A DNA stretch of 64,000 nt from Ralstonia thomasii (GCF_958405895.1 NZ_CATZAR010000003.1), one strand, 5' to 3'. Shown: positions 45,008 to 55,308, counted from the stretch's first letter. A program made the numbers and translations. The notes: generated by a model from the sequence alone, not told the origin.

Positions 45008-46312
45008 ATGAGCAATTTCTACGACACGCCGTTCCACGCCAGCCACGACCACGTGTTCCTGGGCGAGGGACATGAAAAGAACGAGCGCAAAACCTGGGCC
45101 GTGATCGTGCTATGCACCCTCATGATGGCCGCCGAGATCATCGGCGGAAGCGTGTTTGGCTCGCTGGCACTGGTGGCCGATGGGCTGCATATGTCGACGC
45201 ACGCGGGCGCCATGCTGATCGCTGCGCTGGCTTACACCTATGCGCGACGTCATGCGAACGACCCGCGTTTCGTGTTCGGCACAGGCAAGCTTGGTGATCT
45301 AGCCGGCTTCACCAGCGCCATCATCCTGGCGATGGTTGCACTGTTGATCGGCTACGAAGCGGTGGTGCGATTCTTCTCGCCGGTGCCGATCCACTTTAGT
45401 GAGGCGATCCCGATTGCGGTCGTCGGTCTGCTGGTGAATATCGCAAGCGCCTGGCTGCTGAGCGGTGGCGACCACGGTGGTCACAGCCATGGCCACAGTC
45501 ATCACCATGGTCACGCCCACGGACACGATCACGGCGCAGCCGGACTTGGCGACACGCATCCGCATGGCAGGGAAGTGCAGCACATCGAGGCGCCCGGGGG
45601 CGTGTTCGCACTGTCGATCTTCGAAGACGGCGTACCGCCAGTGTTCCGGTTAGCTGGAGAAACCGCTCCGCTGCCGGGCGATGTGGCGACGGTAACCACC
45701 ATTCGGCCGGACGGGAGCCGCCAGGAATTCCTGCTGGTCCGCAAGGCAAACTATCTGGAATCCACCACCGAGATTCCGGAACCACATGCCTTCACTGCCG
45801 TACTCGGCATCGGCGGCCAGGAATACAGCGTGGCCTTCGACGAGCATGACCACGATCACGCCGACGGTCACGGGGCACACCATCGCGACCACAACATGCG
45901 CGCGGCCTATGTGCACGTTCTGGCGGATGCCGCCGTCTCTGTGCTGGCCATTATCGGTCTGCTGCTCGCCAGAACATTTGGCTGGCTCTGGATGGACCCC
46001 CTTGCAGGCGTCGTCGGTGCGGTGGTCATCGCCAACTGGGCGTACGGATTGATGCGCGACACCGGCGGCATTCTGGTCGACGTGACGCCGGACAAGCATA
46101 TCGGCAGGCGCATCAAGACGGCGCTGGAGTCCGATGGCGACACGCTGCTCGACCTGCACGTATGGCGCATCGGCCCTGGCCACCTGGGCGCGGTGGTCTC
46201 GGTGAGCACAGGCCAGGCGCATCGCGGGCCGCAGTTTTATCACCAACGGTTGCGGCGACTCCAGGCACTGTCGCATATCACCGTGGAAGTTCACGCGTCG
46301 CCGGGCAAATAG
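45008..46312 (+). CDS. dmeF: CDF-family cobalt/nickel exporter DmeF
   Basis: The 434-residue cation diffusion facilitator exports Co(II) and Ni(II) with proton exchange. Metal-site residues of the DmeF type are visible in DGLHMSTHAGAM (HxxxH) and VLADAAVSVLAI. A histidine-rich cytoplasmic loop at about residues 155-178 (HSHGHSHHHGHAHGHDHG) and a second one near 280-300 surround an inserted beta-rich segment, which explains the extra length against 300-residue CDFs. Cotranscribed with dmeR. The family call is firm. Confidence 0.94.
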   Translation: MSNFYDTPFHASHDHVFLGEGHEKNERKTWAVIVLCTLMMAAEIIGGSVFGSLALVADGLHMSTHAGAMLIAALAYTYARRHANDPRFVFGTGKLGDLAGFTSAIILAMVALLIGYEAVVRFFSPVPIHFSEAIPIAVVGLLVNIASAWLLSGGDHGGHSHGHSHHHGHAHGHDHGAAGLGDTHPHGREVQHIEAPGGVFALSIFEDGVPPVFRLAGETAPLPGDVATVTTIRPDGSRQEFLLVRKANYLESTTEIPEPHAFTAVLGIGGQEYSVAFDEHDHDHADGHGAHHRDHNMRAAYVHVLADAAVSVLAIIGLLLARTFGWLWMDPLAGVVGAVVIANWAYGLMRDTGGILVDVTPDKHIGRRIKTALESDGDTLLDLHVWRIGPGHLGAVVSVSTGQAHRGPQFYHQRLRRLQALSHITVEVHASPGK

Positions 46313-46437
46313 CCTATTGGTCGACTCGGACATTTGCTCCGCATCACCAGCATGGGGCGCGGCACCCTGCCATGCGTGCCGCATCTGCCCGACCACAACA
46401 AAACACATTCGCGGTCTGACCGCAGATTCTTTCGACC

Positions 46438-47394
46438 ATGTACGGCCCATCCGCATTTGTGCGCATTTGCGCAGCAGCGCTCGCCCTTGCTGCATGTGGC
46501 GTTCCCGGCCCATCGCGTGCGCACGGGATCGCTGGCAACCGCTTCTTTCCGGGCACACTCAATTTCGATGATCCGGCCGTTGCAGACGAATTCTCGATCA
46601 CTGCAGGCGCAGTAAAACACCCTGATGACGCCGGAAACGTCACCGATCGCGCTGCAACGATCTCGTTCGCGAGGCTCCTGACGCCCGAGGTCTCGATCGG
46701 TTTTGACACAGGCTTCATTCGGCGCGACTGGGGCAGCATGCGTCAGCCCGGCGCAACCGGTTCCGACGTGGTGCTCAAGTCCAGGCTCTACGAGGACGAT
46801 CTGAACGAGACGCTTATTGCCGGCTCCCTCATCTATGGACTGCCCCATACCGGGGCCAAACGGCTCGGCGCCAACACTTCAGCGACCATCGCGCCCAGCC
46901 TTTATATAGGCCAGGGGTTCGGCGCCTTGCCTGACGCATGGTCTTGGTTGCGGCCATTCGCCATCACAGCGGGCGTCAGCGTGGCTGTGCCGACCGGCAA
47001 AACGTCGGGCAACTTGAGCTATGACCCGACGACGCGGCAGTTCAACAGTGTGAACACAGCCAACGTCACCACGGTGCACTGGGGATTCGCATTGGAGTAC
47101 AGCACGCTCTATTTGACGGATCGATTTGTGCCAGGCGTGCTGCCCAAGGAAGAACCCCTGCACCAGTGGATTCCCTTGGTTGAGTTCGCGTTCGACTCGC
47201 CACGCGGGCAACGCACGCGCGGCACCGTCAACCCAGGAATCGCCTATGTCAAGGATACGTGGCAGGTCGCCGCGGAACTGGTCCTTCCTGCAACCCACGG
47301 ATCGACGCGAGGTGTCGGCGCAACTATTCAGGTGTTGTTCTTCCTTGATGATTTCCTGCCGTTGCTGTTCGGCAAGCCGATCCTGGCTCGCTAG
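46438..47394 (+). CDS. Secreted outer-membrane-type protein of unknown function
   Basis: The 318-residue product has a signal peptide (about 1-28, AHG after the cleavage site). It then shows alternating beta-strand segments (ATISFARLLTPEVSIGFDTG, GTVNPGIAYVKDTWQVAAEL) like the MetA-pathway or phenol-degradation outer-membrane family. It follows dmeF by 125 bp on the same strand and precedes the cytochrome genes. The role may be an outer-membrane channel for the module; this is inferred from position. Confidence 0.75.
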   Translation: MYGPSAFVRICAAALALAACGVPGPSRAHGIAGNRFFPGTLNFDDPAVADEFSITAGAVKHPDDAGNVTDRAATISFARLLTPEVSIGFDTGFIRRDWGSMRQPGATGSDVVLKSRLYEDDLNETLIAGSLIYGLPHTGAKRLGANTSATIAPSLYIGQGFGALPDAWSWLRPFAITAGVSVAVPTGKTSGNLSYDPTTRQFNSVNTANVTTVHWGFALEYSTLYLTDRFVPGVLPKEEPLHQWIPLVEFAFDSPRGQRTRGTVNPGIAYVKDTWQVAAELVLPATHGSTRGVGATIQVLFFLDDFLPLLFGKPILAR

Positions 47395-47527
47395 CGGGTT
47401 GTCTTGCTGTGCGCAGCTACGGTGGCACTCACACCGATTGAAAGGGTCGACCTGTGGTCATGCCCATGTCGCCCACGCAGGCGTGCAATCCTTGACCGGG
47501 CCACTGAAATAGATCCCCGCGGTATCG

Positions 47528-47564
47528 CTTAAGAATCCGTTAAGAAGAATTCGAGAGCATTAAG
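47528..47564 (+). promoter_or_regulatory. PmrA/QseB-type response-regulator box before the cytochrome operon
   Basis: CTTAAG at 47528-47533 and GTTAAG at 47539-47544 are separated by exactly 5 bp, so TTAAG repeats every 11 bp. That is the half-site spacing of PmrA/QseB-type regulators. A third TTAAG lies at 47560-47564. The operon downstream ends with a response regulator of this same OmpR subfamily, so autoregulation is plausible. Confidence 0.6.
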
Positions 47565-47589
47565 GCATTCCTCAGTGCGAGAGGCCGCG

Positions 47590-48006
47590 ATGCCAATCTC
47601 AAAGTTTCCTCCTGTTGCCTGCCTGCATTCGGTCTTGGCGTTAGCGCTAGCCGCTGCCGCTCCCCTGGCACATGCGCAAGCGCCCGCGCAACTGCTTGAT
47701 CAATATCGAGCGCAGGCCGGAGCCCCCTCCGACCCGTCCCGCGGCCAGGAATTTTTTACATCCAAGCATGGCCGTGAATGGAGCTGTGCGTCTTGCCATG
47801 GGAACCCGCCCACGCAGACCGGCCGGCATGCCGCAACTGGCAAGTCGATCGCGCCGCTGGCTCCGGCATTCAATCCTGAGCGCTTTACCGATGCCGCCAA
47901 GACGGAGAAATGGTTTCGGCGCAACTGCAACGACGTGGTCGGGCGCGAGTGCACGGTGGCCGAAAAAGCAGACGTGCTGAGTTGGCTGATGACCCTCGGG
48001 AAGTAG
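47590..48006 (+). CDS. DUF1924-type monoheme c-type cytochrome
   Basis: The 138-residue periplasmic protein has a signal peptide (about 1-29) and one heme-binding CASCH at 66-70. Its C-terminal AAKTEKWFRRNCNDVVGREC matches the DUF1924 family. It would pass electrons from the membrane cytochrome b to the diheme cytochrome or a terminal acceptor. The ATG at 47590 is preferred over a GTG five codons upstream. First gene of the cytochrome operon. Confidence 0.88.
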   Translation: MPISKFPPVACLHSVLALALAAAAPLAHAQAPAQLLDQYRAQAGAPSDPSRGQEFFTSKHGREWSCASCHGNPPTQTGRHAATGKSIAPLAPAFNPERFTDAAKTEKWFRRNCNDVVGRECTVAEKADVLSWLMTLGK

Positions 48007-48054
48007 GGCCATCCAGCAACCCGTTCAATTCCTGACCTGATGCGGAGTATCCAA

Positions 48055-48546
48055 ATGTCTGGCCGTTTCGTTGTTACAGGCCGAGCTGCACGCGCTTGCC
48101 TGGCAATCGCGGGCCTCGGGCTGTCGTTTCTTGCCGCCGCCGAAGAGGGGCCTGGCATGCGCGCTGCACCGCTGCTGCCCAAGTATCGGCAGGAATGCGC
48201 GTCTTGCCATATCGCCTATCCGCCCGGAGCGCTACCCGCCAGTTCCTGGCAGCGCATTCTGGGCAACCTGCAGCACCACTACGGGACGGATGCTTCATTG
48301 GACCCCGCCACCGTCAAGCAACTCGATCAGTGGCTCACGGCCAACGCGGCGGATCGCTCAAGGTCAATACCCCCGCCGCCCGAGGACCGGATCACCCGAT
48401 CGGCGTGGTTCGCCCGCACCCACGACGAAGTGCCGACTGCAGTGTGGCGCCGGCCTGCCATCAAGAGCGCCTCGAACTGCGCTGCCTGCCATACCAAGGC
48501 GGATCAAGGCGACTTCAATGAACACAATGTCCGCATCCCGCGCTGA
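48055..48546 (+). CDS. Diheme c-type cytochrome (DHC family)
   Basis: The 163-residue secreted protein has a signal peptide to about residue 29. Heme sites are CASCH (48-52) and CAACH (142-146), with LPASSWQRILGNLQHHYG between, as in the DHC family. GGAG lies 7 nt before the ATG at 48055; an ATG five codons upstream is less well placed. Its 3' end overlaps by 29 nt the possible upstream start of the cytochrome b gene. Electron partner is unknown. Confidence 0.9.
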   Translation: MSGRFVVTGRAARACLAIAGLGLSFLAAAEEGPGMRAAPLLPKYRQECASCHIAYPPGALPASSWQRILGNLQHHYGTDASLDPATVKQLDQWLTANAADRSRSIPPPPEDRITRSAWFARTHDEVPTAVWRRPAIKSASNCAACHTKADQGDFNEHNVRIPR

Positions 48547-48550
48547 AGCC

Positions 48551-49249
48551 ATGAAAACCGATTCCATCACCCGCCGCATCCTGGTTTGGGATGCGCCGAC
48601 CCGCCTCTTTCACTGGCTGCTGGCGCTGAGCTTCCTGGGTGCCTACTTGACCGCGGAAAGTGAGCAGTGGCGCCTTGTCCACATCACACTCGGATACACG
48701 ATGGCGGCGCTGGTCGGCTTTCGACTGGTGTGGGGCATGGTGGGCACGCGATACGCTAGGTTTTCCAGCTTCGTACGGTCCCCCGCTGCCGCACTCCGCT
48801 ATTTGACCAGCATCCTGCGCGGGCGGCCGGAGCACCATATTGACCACAACCCCGCTGGTGCGCTTGCTATCATCGCCTTGCTGCTGATGGCGTGCGGCCT
48901 GGCAGGAACGGGCTGGGCCACCTACAACGATGTCGGCGGTGACTGGCTCGGCGAACTGCACGAGGGCTTCGCCAACGCAATGCTTGCACTGGTGGGCATT
49001 CATGTTCTCGCCGTCTTTGCCAGCAGTTGGCTGCACCGTGAGAATCTGGTTGGCGCGATGATCAGCGGACGCAAGACCGGCCTGCCGAACGAGGGCATCC
49101 GCCGTGCGTGGTCGAGTGTCGCGGGCCTGATGTTGGTGGCTGTGCTGGGCTTCTGGTGGATGCAGTGGCAGTCCGCGCCGCCGGCCGGGGTCACTGACCG
49201 TCCCGCGGCCTCCGCGAAGCATCACGACGCCGACCGCGACGACTATTGA
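48551..49249 (+). CDS. Cytochrome b561/Ni-hydrogenase-type membrane cytochrome b
   Basis: The 232-residue inner-membrane protein has four main helices. Heme-ligand histidines are in RLFHWLLALSFLG, LVHITLGYT, LHEGFANAML and LVGIHVLAVF. It would take electrons from the quinol pool and give them to the soluble c-type cytochromes encoded just upstream. An upstream in-frame ATG (48518) would add 11 residues inside the previous gene. The spacing of histidines and the N-terminal WDAPTRLFHW are typical for the family. Confidence 0.92.
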   Translation: MKTDSITRRILVWDAPTRLFHWLLALSFLGAYLTAESEQWRLVHITLGYTMAALVGFRLVWGMVGTRYARFSSFVRSPAAALRYLTSILRGRPEHHIDHNPAGALAIIALLLMACGLAGTGWATYNDVGGDWLGELHEGFANAMLALVGIHVLAVFASSWLHRENLVGAMISGRKTGLPNEGIRRAWSSVAGLMLVAVLGFWWMQWQSAPPAGVTDRPAASAKHHDADRDDY

Positions 49250-49280
49250 TCCAAACCGGTACCGAGCGGAGATCTCATCC

Positions 49281-49955
49281 GTGCGCATCCTGCTTGTCGA
49301 AGACGACCCCCTGCTCGGAGACGGCATTCGTGCGGGCCTGCAGCAGCAGGGCTTCCAGGTCGATTGGGTGCGCGACGGCGAGGCAGCGTGGCGGGAGTTG
49401 CGCACGGACGCCTACGTCGCCGCAATACTCGACCTTGGGCTGCCCCGCATGGACGGCGTGGACGTGCTGCGAAAGGTGCGTGGCGCAGGCATTGCGGTCC
49501 CCATCCTGGTGTTGACCGCGCGCGACGCGATACCAGATCGCGTGCGTGGTCTCGATCTCGGCGCCGATGATTACATCGTCAAGCCCATTGATCTGCACGA
49601 ACTCAGCGCGAGACTGCGCGCGCTGGTGCGCCGCGCGCATGGTCATCCCACGGAGCAGTTGAGGGCGCGCGGCATTGTTCTGGAGCCGGCGTCACGCACG
49701 GTCTTCTGCAACGGTCGAGCCGTCGCACTGTCGACGCGGGAATTTGACCTGCTGCATGCCTTGATGCTGAACGCGGGGCGCGTGCTGTCACGTGAGCAGC
49801 TCGAGCAGTGCCTATACCCCTGGGGGCAGGAAGTCGGAAGCAACTCCGTGGAGGTGCATATCCATCATCTGCGCGTCAAACTTGGCAGCGACCTCATCGT
49901 GACCGTGCGCGGCGTCGGCTATATGCTGCCGCGTGACAATGCCGAAGCGCCATGA
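49281..49955 (+). CDS. OmpR-type response regulator (QseB/PmrA/TctD subfamily)
   Basis: The 224-residue protein has a receiver domain with phosphoacceptor Asp51 and acidic pair Asp8/Asp9, the switch threonine in LTARD, and Lys in VKPIDLHELSARLRAL. A C-terminal winged helix follows (STREFDLLHALMLNAGRVLS, NSVEVHIHHLRVKLG). It starts 31 bp after the cytochrome b gene and overlaps the histidine kinase gene by 4 nt. It likely binds the TTAAG repeats before the cytochrome operon. Confidence 0.95.
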   Translation: MRILLVEDDPLLGDGIRAGLQQQGFQVDWVRDGEAAWRELRTDAYVAAILDLGLPRMDGVDVLRKVRGAGIAVPILVLTARDAIPDRVRGLDLGADDYIVKPIDLHELSARLRALVRRAHGHPTEQLRARGIVLEPASRTVFCNGRAVALSTREFDLLHALMLNAGRVLSREQLEQCLYPWGQEVGSNSVEVHIHHLRVKLGSDLIVTVRGVGYMLPRDNAEAP

Positions 49956-51328
49956 CGCGACCGCGCTCGCTCCAAGGTCGGCTGGTGTTGTTGGTGCTTG
50001 GCGCCGTCGCCGGCCTATGGCTCATCACCGCATTGATCACGTGGTACGACGCCCAGGACGAGATCGATCAACTGCTGGACAGTCATCTAGCGCAAGCTGG
50101 TGCGCTACTGGTCATGCAGCACGCACAGGCCGTCGACGAGGACGATGAGCCGAGTCACGACCTGCCTGTCCAGCATCGTTACGCGCCCAAAGTCGCCTTT
50201 CAGGTCTTTCACGAAGGGAAGCTGGGCATCCACTCGGCCAACGCGCCGAACCAGCCGATGGTTGCGCCAGGCGAGCGCACCGCGTCCGGATTCTCTACGG
50301 TGCAAATCGGAGGCAATGCTTGGCGTGTCTTTGTAGCGCAGGGAGTCTACAAGGACATCCAGGTCTACGTTGGCGAGCGCATCGACTCGCGCACCGCAAT
50401 CCTGTCCGCCCTCTTGCGCAACATGCTGTGGCCGATGGCGTTGGCGTTGCCGTTACTCGCCTTGGCCGTCTGGTGGGCGGTCAAGCGCGGGATGCTGCCG
50501 CTGCGCAGATTGGGTAACGCGCTTGCCGAGCGTGACCCGCGAGCACTCGATCCGGTCCGGATGCCCCATGCGCCGGTTGAGATGACGCCCATGCTCGACG
50601 CGCTCAACGCGCTCTTTGCCCGCATTCAGACCATGCTCGACGCCGAGCGCCGCTTCACTGCCGACGCCGCCCACGAATTGCGCACGCCGATTGCCGCAAT
50701 CAAGGCCCAGGCCCAGGTGGCAATGGCCGCCGAAGAGGACGCCATGCGTCGCCACGCCTTGGTGGGAACGTTGGAAGGATGCGATCGCGCTGCCCATCTG
50801 GTCGACCAATTGCTGTTGCTTTCGCGTCTGGAAGCGAACGCCGGCATTTCGATTGAACCGATCGACCTTGGTGCGCTGGCTAGACAAGTGATGGCAGACA
50901 TTGCGCCAATAGCCTTCGGCAAGAAACAGCGCATCGCACTAGAGAATCCGGAGCGCTGCATGGTCGCGGGCAACAGGGCGTTACTGGCCTCACTTGTTCG
51001 CAACCTGATCGACAACGCCATACGCTACAGCCCCGCCGAGGCACAAATCGTCGTGACGGTCGCGCACCGTAACGGAAGTGCCGCGCTTTGTGTGGAAGAC
51101 AGCGGCCCCGGACTCCCCGCCGCCGAACAGCACCGACTTGGCGAGCGCTTTTTCCGTGTCGAGGGAACGGACCAGAGTGGTAGCGGCCTTGGATGGTCGA
51201 TCGTGCACCGGATCGCGGCGGTTCACGGTGCAAGCGTAACGGTTGACCGCTCGCCGGGTCTCGGGGGATTGCGCGTCGACGTTATCTGGTCGAACCTCAC
51301 ATCCAGTGGGTCCGGAACCCACCAATAG
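49952..51328 (+). CDS. Sensor histidine kinase (QseC/PmrB type)
   Basis: The 458-residue kinase has two membrane helices (about 10-32 and 153-176) around a periplasmic sensor of about 120 residues rich in acidic and histidine residues (EDDEPSHDLPVQHRY). The H-box histidine is H241 in AAHELRTPIAAIKAQ. ATPase motifs are NLIDNAIRYSP, EDSGPGLP and GSGLGWSIVHRIA. It autophosphorylates and phosphorylates the cognate regulator encoded just upstream. Given the metal-exporter neighbours, it may sense metals or redox stress; this is inferred. Confidence 0.94.
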   Translation: MTRPRSLQGRLVLLVLGAVAGLWLITALITWYDAQDEIDQLLDSHLAQAGALLVMQHAQAVDEDDEPSHDLPVQHRYAPKVAFQVFHEGKLGIHSANAPNQPMVAPGERTASGFSTVQIGGNAWRVFVAQGVYKDIQVYVGERIDSRTAILSALLRNMLWPMALALPLLALAVWWAVKRGMLPLRRLGNALAERDPRALDPVRMPHAPVEMTPMLDALNALFARIQTMLDAERRFTADAAHELRTPIAAIKAQAQVAMAAEEDAMRRHALVGTLEGCDRAAHLVDQLLLLSRLEANAGISIEPIDLGALARQVMADIAPIAFGKKQRIALENPERCMVAGNRALLASLVRNLIDNAIRYSPAEAQIVVTVAHRNGSAALCVEDSGPGLPAAEQHRLGERFFRVEGTDQSGSGLGWSIVHRIAAVHGASVTVDRSPGLGGLRVDVIWSNLTSSGSGTHQ

Positions 51329-51522
51329 GTCATGCGCGACTTCATCCCTTCATTGAAGTCATGAAGAATACGAGCCAGCGGTGCGACTCGGGGAGCGTCC
51401 CGATGTGGAAAACGGCTCCGGTCTCTCTCATGCGCAATCGCTTGGCAGCGGGGCTGCGCCATTGACCGCGCGCCGCTGCTCAACCTGGAACCCCATCCCC
51501 ACGTTCACTGCTCGGACAATCC

Positions 51523-52449
51523 ATGCAACAGATAAAAGAAATCGATCTTGAGATCGCCGCCGATTCCGAAGACAGCGTGGCCAAGCAGGCCGCTGCGCGG
51601 CGCAGCACCCTTGTGAGCGTCGCCGTCAATCTTGGATTGACGATAGCGCAGGTAGCGGCTGGCATGCTGGCCGGCTCGCAGGCGCTGATCGCCGACGCCA
51701 TCCACTCCTTGTCCGACCTGATCTCGGACTTCGTGGTGCTATTTGCTAGCCACCATAGCCAGAAAGGGCCGGATCAGACACACCACTATGGCCACCAGCG
51801 CTTCGAAAATGCCGCTTCGCTCGTGCTCGGTCTGCTCCTGCTGGCGGTGGGCGTGGGCATGCTCTGGAACGCGGTACTCAAGCTGGAGCACGCCGAGGCT
51901 ATCCAGCCGGTGCGGCTCATTGGCCTATGGGTCGCGCTGGGCGCTCTGGCCGCCAAAGAATTGTTGTTCCGCTACATGCTGGCGGTGGCAGAAAGGGTGC
52001 GTTCGAGCATGCTGGTCGCCAACGCCTGGCATGCCCGTTCCGATGCCGCATCGTCGCTGGTGGTGGCGCTTGGCATCGTAGGCAACGTGCTCGGGTACCG
52101 TCTGCTCGATCCAGTGGCGGCGCTTGTCGTGGGCCTGATGGTGACACGCATGGGCTGGCAGTTCGGCTGGGAAGCCCTGCACGATCTGATGGATCGTGCC
52201 GTTGATGAGGAGACCGTGGAGGCGATCCACCAGGTCATGCTCGCGACGACGGGCGTACTCGGCGTACACGACGTCAAGACACGCCGTATGGGCGACATGA
52301 TTCTGGTGGATGCACACCTCGAAGTTGATGCGCGCGTCAGTGTGCGCGAGGGCCACGACATCGCACTGGAGGCTCGCCGCCGCGTGATGGAGCGACGCGA
52401 TGTGCTCAATTTGATGACGCACGTGGATCCGGTCGATGTGCCCCTCTAG
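51523..52449 (+). CDS. CDF-family metal exporter (FieF-like)
   Basis: The 308-residue protein has six membrane helices and a C-terminal cytoplasmic domain. Metal-site residues sit in ADAIHSLSDLISD (HxxxD instead of the DxxxD of E. coli FieF) and in AWHARSDAASS. It would export Zn(II), Fe(II), Co(II) or a similar ion. It lies 194 bp after the histidine kinase gene on the same strand and closes the metal/redox module. It lacks the histidine-rich loop of DmeF. Confidence 0.92.
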   Translation: MQQIKEIDLEIAADSEDSVAKQAAARRSTLVSVAVNLGLTIAQVAAGMLAGSQALIADAIHSLSDLISDFVVLFASHHSQKGPDQTHHYGHQRFENAASLVLGLLLLAVGVGMLWNAVLKLEHAEAIQPVRLIGLWVALGALAAKELLFRYMLAVAERVRSSMLVANAWHARSDAASSLVVALGIVGNVLGYRLLDPVAALVVGLMVTRMGWQFGWEALHDLMDRAVDEETVEAIHQVMLATTGVLGVHDVKTRRMGDMILVDAHLEVDARVSVREGHDIALEARRRVMERRDVLNLMTHVDPVDVPL

Positions 52450-53036
52450 TCGCAGCCTTGCGCCACGTCTTCCTAAAGTGGAGCGAGTATCCGGATGCCT
52501 TCTTGTGCCTGCACGCCTCTGCATACTCGGGACACTGGCAAGCTGAGTGGATTGTTCTAGGTCGAGAACTCGAGTTGGGCCGCGTTCAATGTGGCAAGCA
52601 GCCGTTGAAGGTGCGATATCAAGAGGGGTACGACCACGAGTACTACATCATATCCCCCTGATCGACGGCCATCTAAAGGTCCATGCCAAGGCGTTCTTGA
52701 GGCTGGAGATCCTTGCGGGGCGCTGATTCCCCTTGGCCACCAGAAGCTCGCTCGCATGCTGTGCCTCGGCAATTGCTTCTTGTAGGTGACGAAGCCTATC
52801 GGAATGTCTTGCAGGGAGAAGAGCGGAGTTTAGTGCGGCAAGGCCCCGCAGTCTGCCGCGTGAGACGCAATCAATGGTGCTCTCTCTGGCGCGCGTCTTG
52901 TGTGCTAACTAACTGAAATATAAGGATTTTCCTATTTTCGGCATGCCGTGCTGCGTCAGAGAGTTCCACATTGAGTGACCAAAGTTCCAGATTCAGTGAA
53001 TCTCGACATCGACAACAACTTCCGCTACGCCCGTTC
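52450..53036. other. Interval between the metal module and groES
   Basis: No intact gene is seen. A short plus-strand frame at 52458-52661 ends like an S-formylglutathione hydrolase (annotated separately). On the minus strand an open frame around 52665-52880 has helical content but no usable start. Confidence 0.5.
52590..52661 (+). pseudogene. Possible C-terminal scrap of an S-formylglutathione hydrolase gene
   Basis: The frame reads KQPLKVRYQEGYDHEYYIIS and stops at 52661. This matches the C-terminal catalytic-histidine region of FghA enzymes (the intact copy here has GYDHGYYF). The preceding sequence has no FghA similarity. A small remnant at the module's right edge is the simplest reading; chance similarity over a short stretch is possible. 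Confidence 0.4.
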
Positions 53037-53065
53037 TTGAAATCGTAATACCCCGTCCCTATAAT
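53037..53065 (+). promoter_or_regulatory. Sigma-70 promoter of groESL
   Basis: TTGAAA (53037-53042) and a perfect TATAAT (53060-53065) are 17 bp apart. The -10 box touches the CIRCE operator. Confidence 0.88.
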
Positions 53066-53091
53066 TAGCACTCGCCGGGCAGGAGTGCTAA
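53065..53091. promoter_or_regulatory. CIRCE operator (HrcA site)
   Basis: TTAGCACTC, a 9-bp spacer and GAGTGCTAA form a perfect CIRCE element. It overlaps the end of the -10 box and the expected transcription start, so HrcA bound there blocks the promoter until heat stress. Confidence 0.95.
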
Positions 53092-53182
53092 CAAAACCTC
53101 CGGTCCCCGATGCTTTCCCGATGCGCCGCGCTCTGCGGCGCGTTTTGTGAATAAACACTCACTTTGCATTGAGGAGTTGTGT

Positions 53183-53473
53183 ATGAACCTGCGTCCTTTG
53201 CACGACCGCGTGATCGTGAAGCGCCTGGACAACGAAACGAAGACCGCTTCGGGCATCGTCATCCCTGACGCCGCCGCTGAAAAGCCGGATCAAGGCGAAG
53301 TGCTGGCCGTCGGCCCGGGCAAGAAAGACGACAAGGGCAATGCGATCGCGCTGGACGTAAAGGTCGGCGACCGCGTGCTGTTCGGCAAGTACGCCGGCCA
53401 GGGCGTCAAGGTGGATGGTCAGGAAGTCCTGGTCATGCGCGAAGAAGACATCATGGCCGTGGTGGCGAAGTAA
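53183..53473 (+). CDS. groS: Co-chaperonin GroES
   Basis: The 96-residue protein forms the heptameric lid of the GroEL folding chamber. It starts MNLRPLHDRVIVKRLDNE, contains the mobile-loop region ETKTASGIVIPDAA and ends in EEDIMAVVAK. GAGGAG precedes the ATG at 53183; upstream in-frame codons overlap the leader and are not translated. It is the first gene of the heat-shock operon under CIRCE control. Confidence 0.97.
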   Translation: MNLRPLHDRVIVKRLDNETKTASGIVIPDAAAEKPDQGEVLAVGPGKKDDKGNAIALDVKVGDRVLFGKYAGQGVKVDGQEVLVMREEDIMAVVAK

Positions 53474-53577
53474 GCGGGCGCTCAGTCGCATTGGCTTACC
53501 AGTAAACCATTCCTCATTGCCTGCCCCGCGGATTCCCCCGGCGCAGGCAACATCCAAAGATTTCGGAGATTCTCAAG

Positions 53578-55221
<1,644 letters not shown>

Positions 55222-55272
55222 TTTGCCGTACCGGTCCTGGCCCGGCCATCCTTCGGGATGGCTGTTCCAAAC

Positions 55273-55308
55273 AAAAAACCCCGTGGGTGCGAGCCTGCGG
55301 GGTTTTTT
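55273..55308. terminator. Rho-independent terminator of groESL
   Basis: AAAAAACCCCG and CGGGGTTTTTT pair around a 14-nt interior that can form an inner stem. A and T tracts on both sides make it potentially bidirectional. Confidence 0.88.

Noticed and set aside
52665..52880. Minus-strand open frame with helical content (LRHLQEAIAEAQHASELLVA)
   Set aside because: No ATG, GTG or TTG start in a sensible position and no partner; treated as chance or as a remnant.
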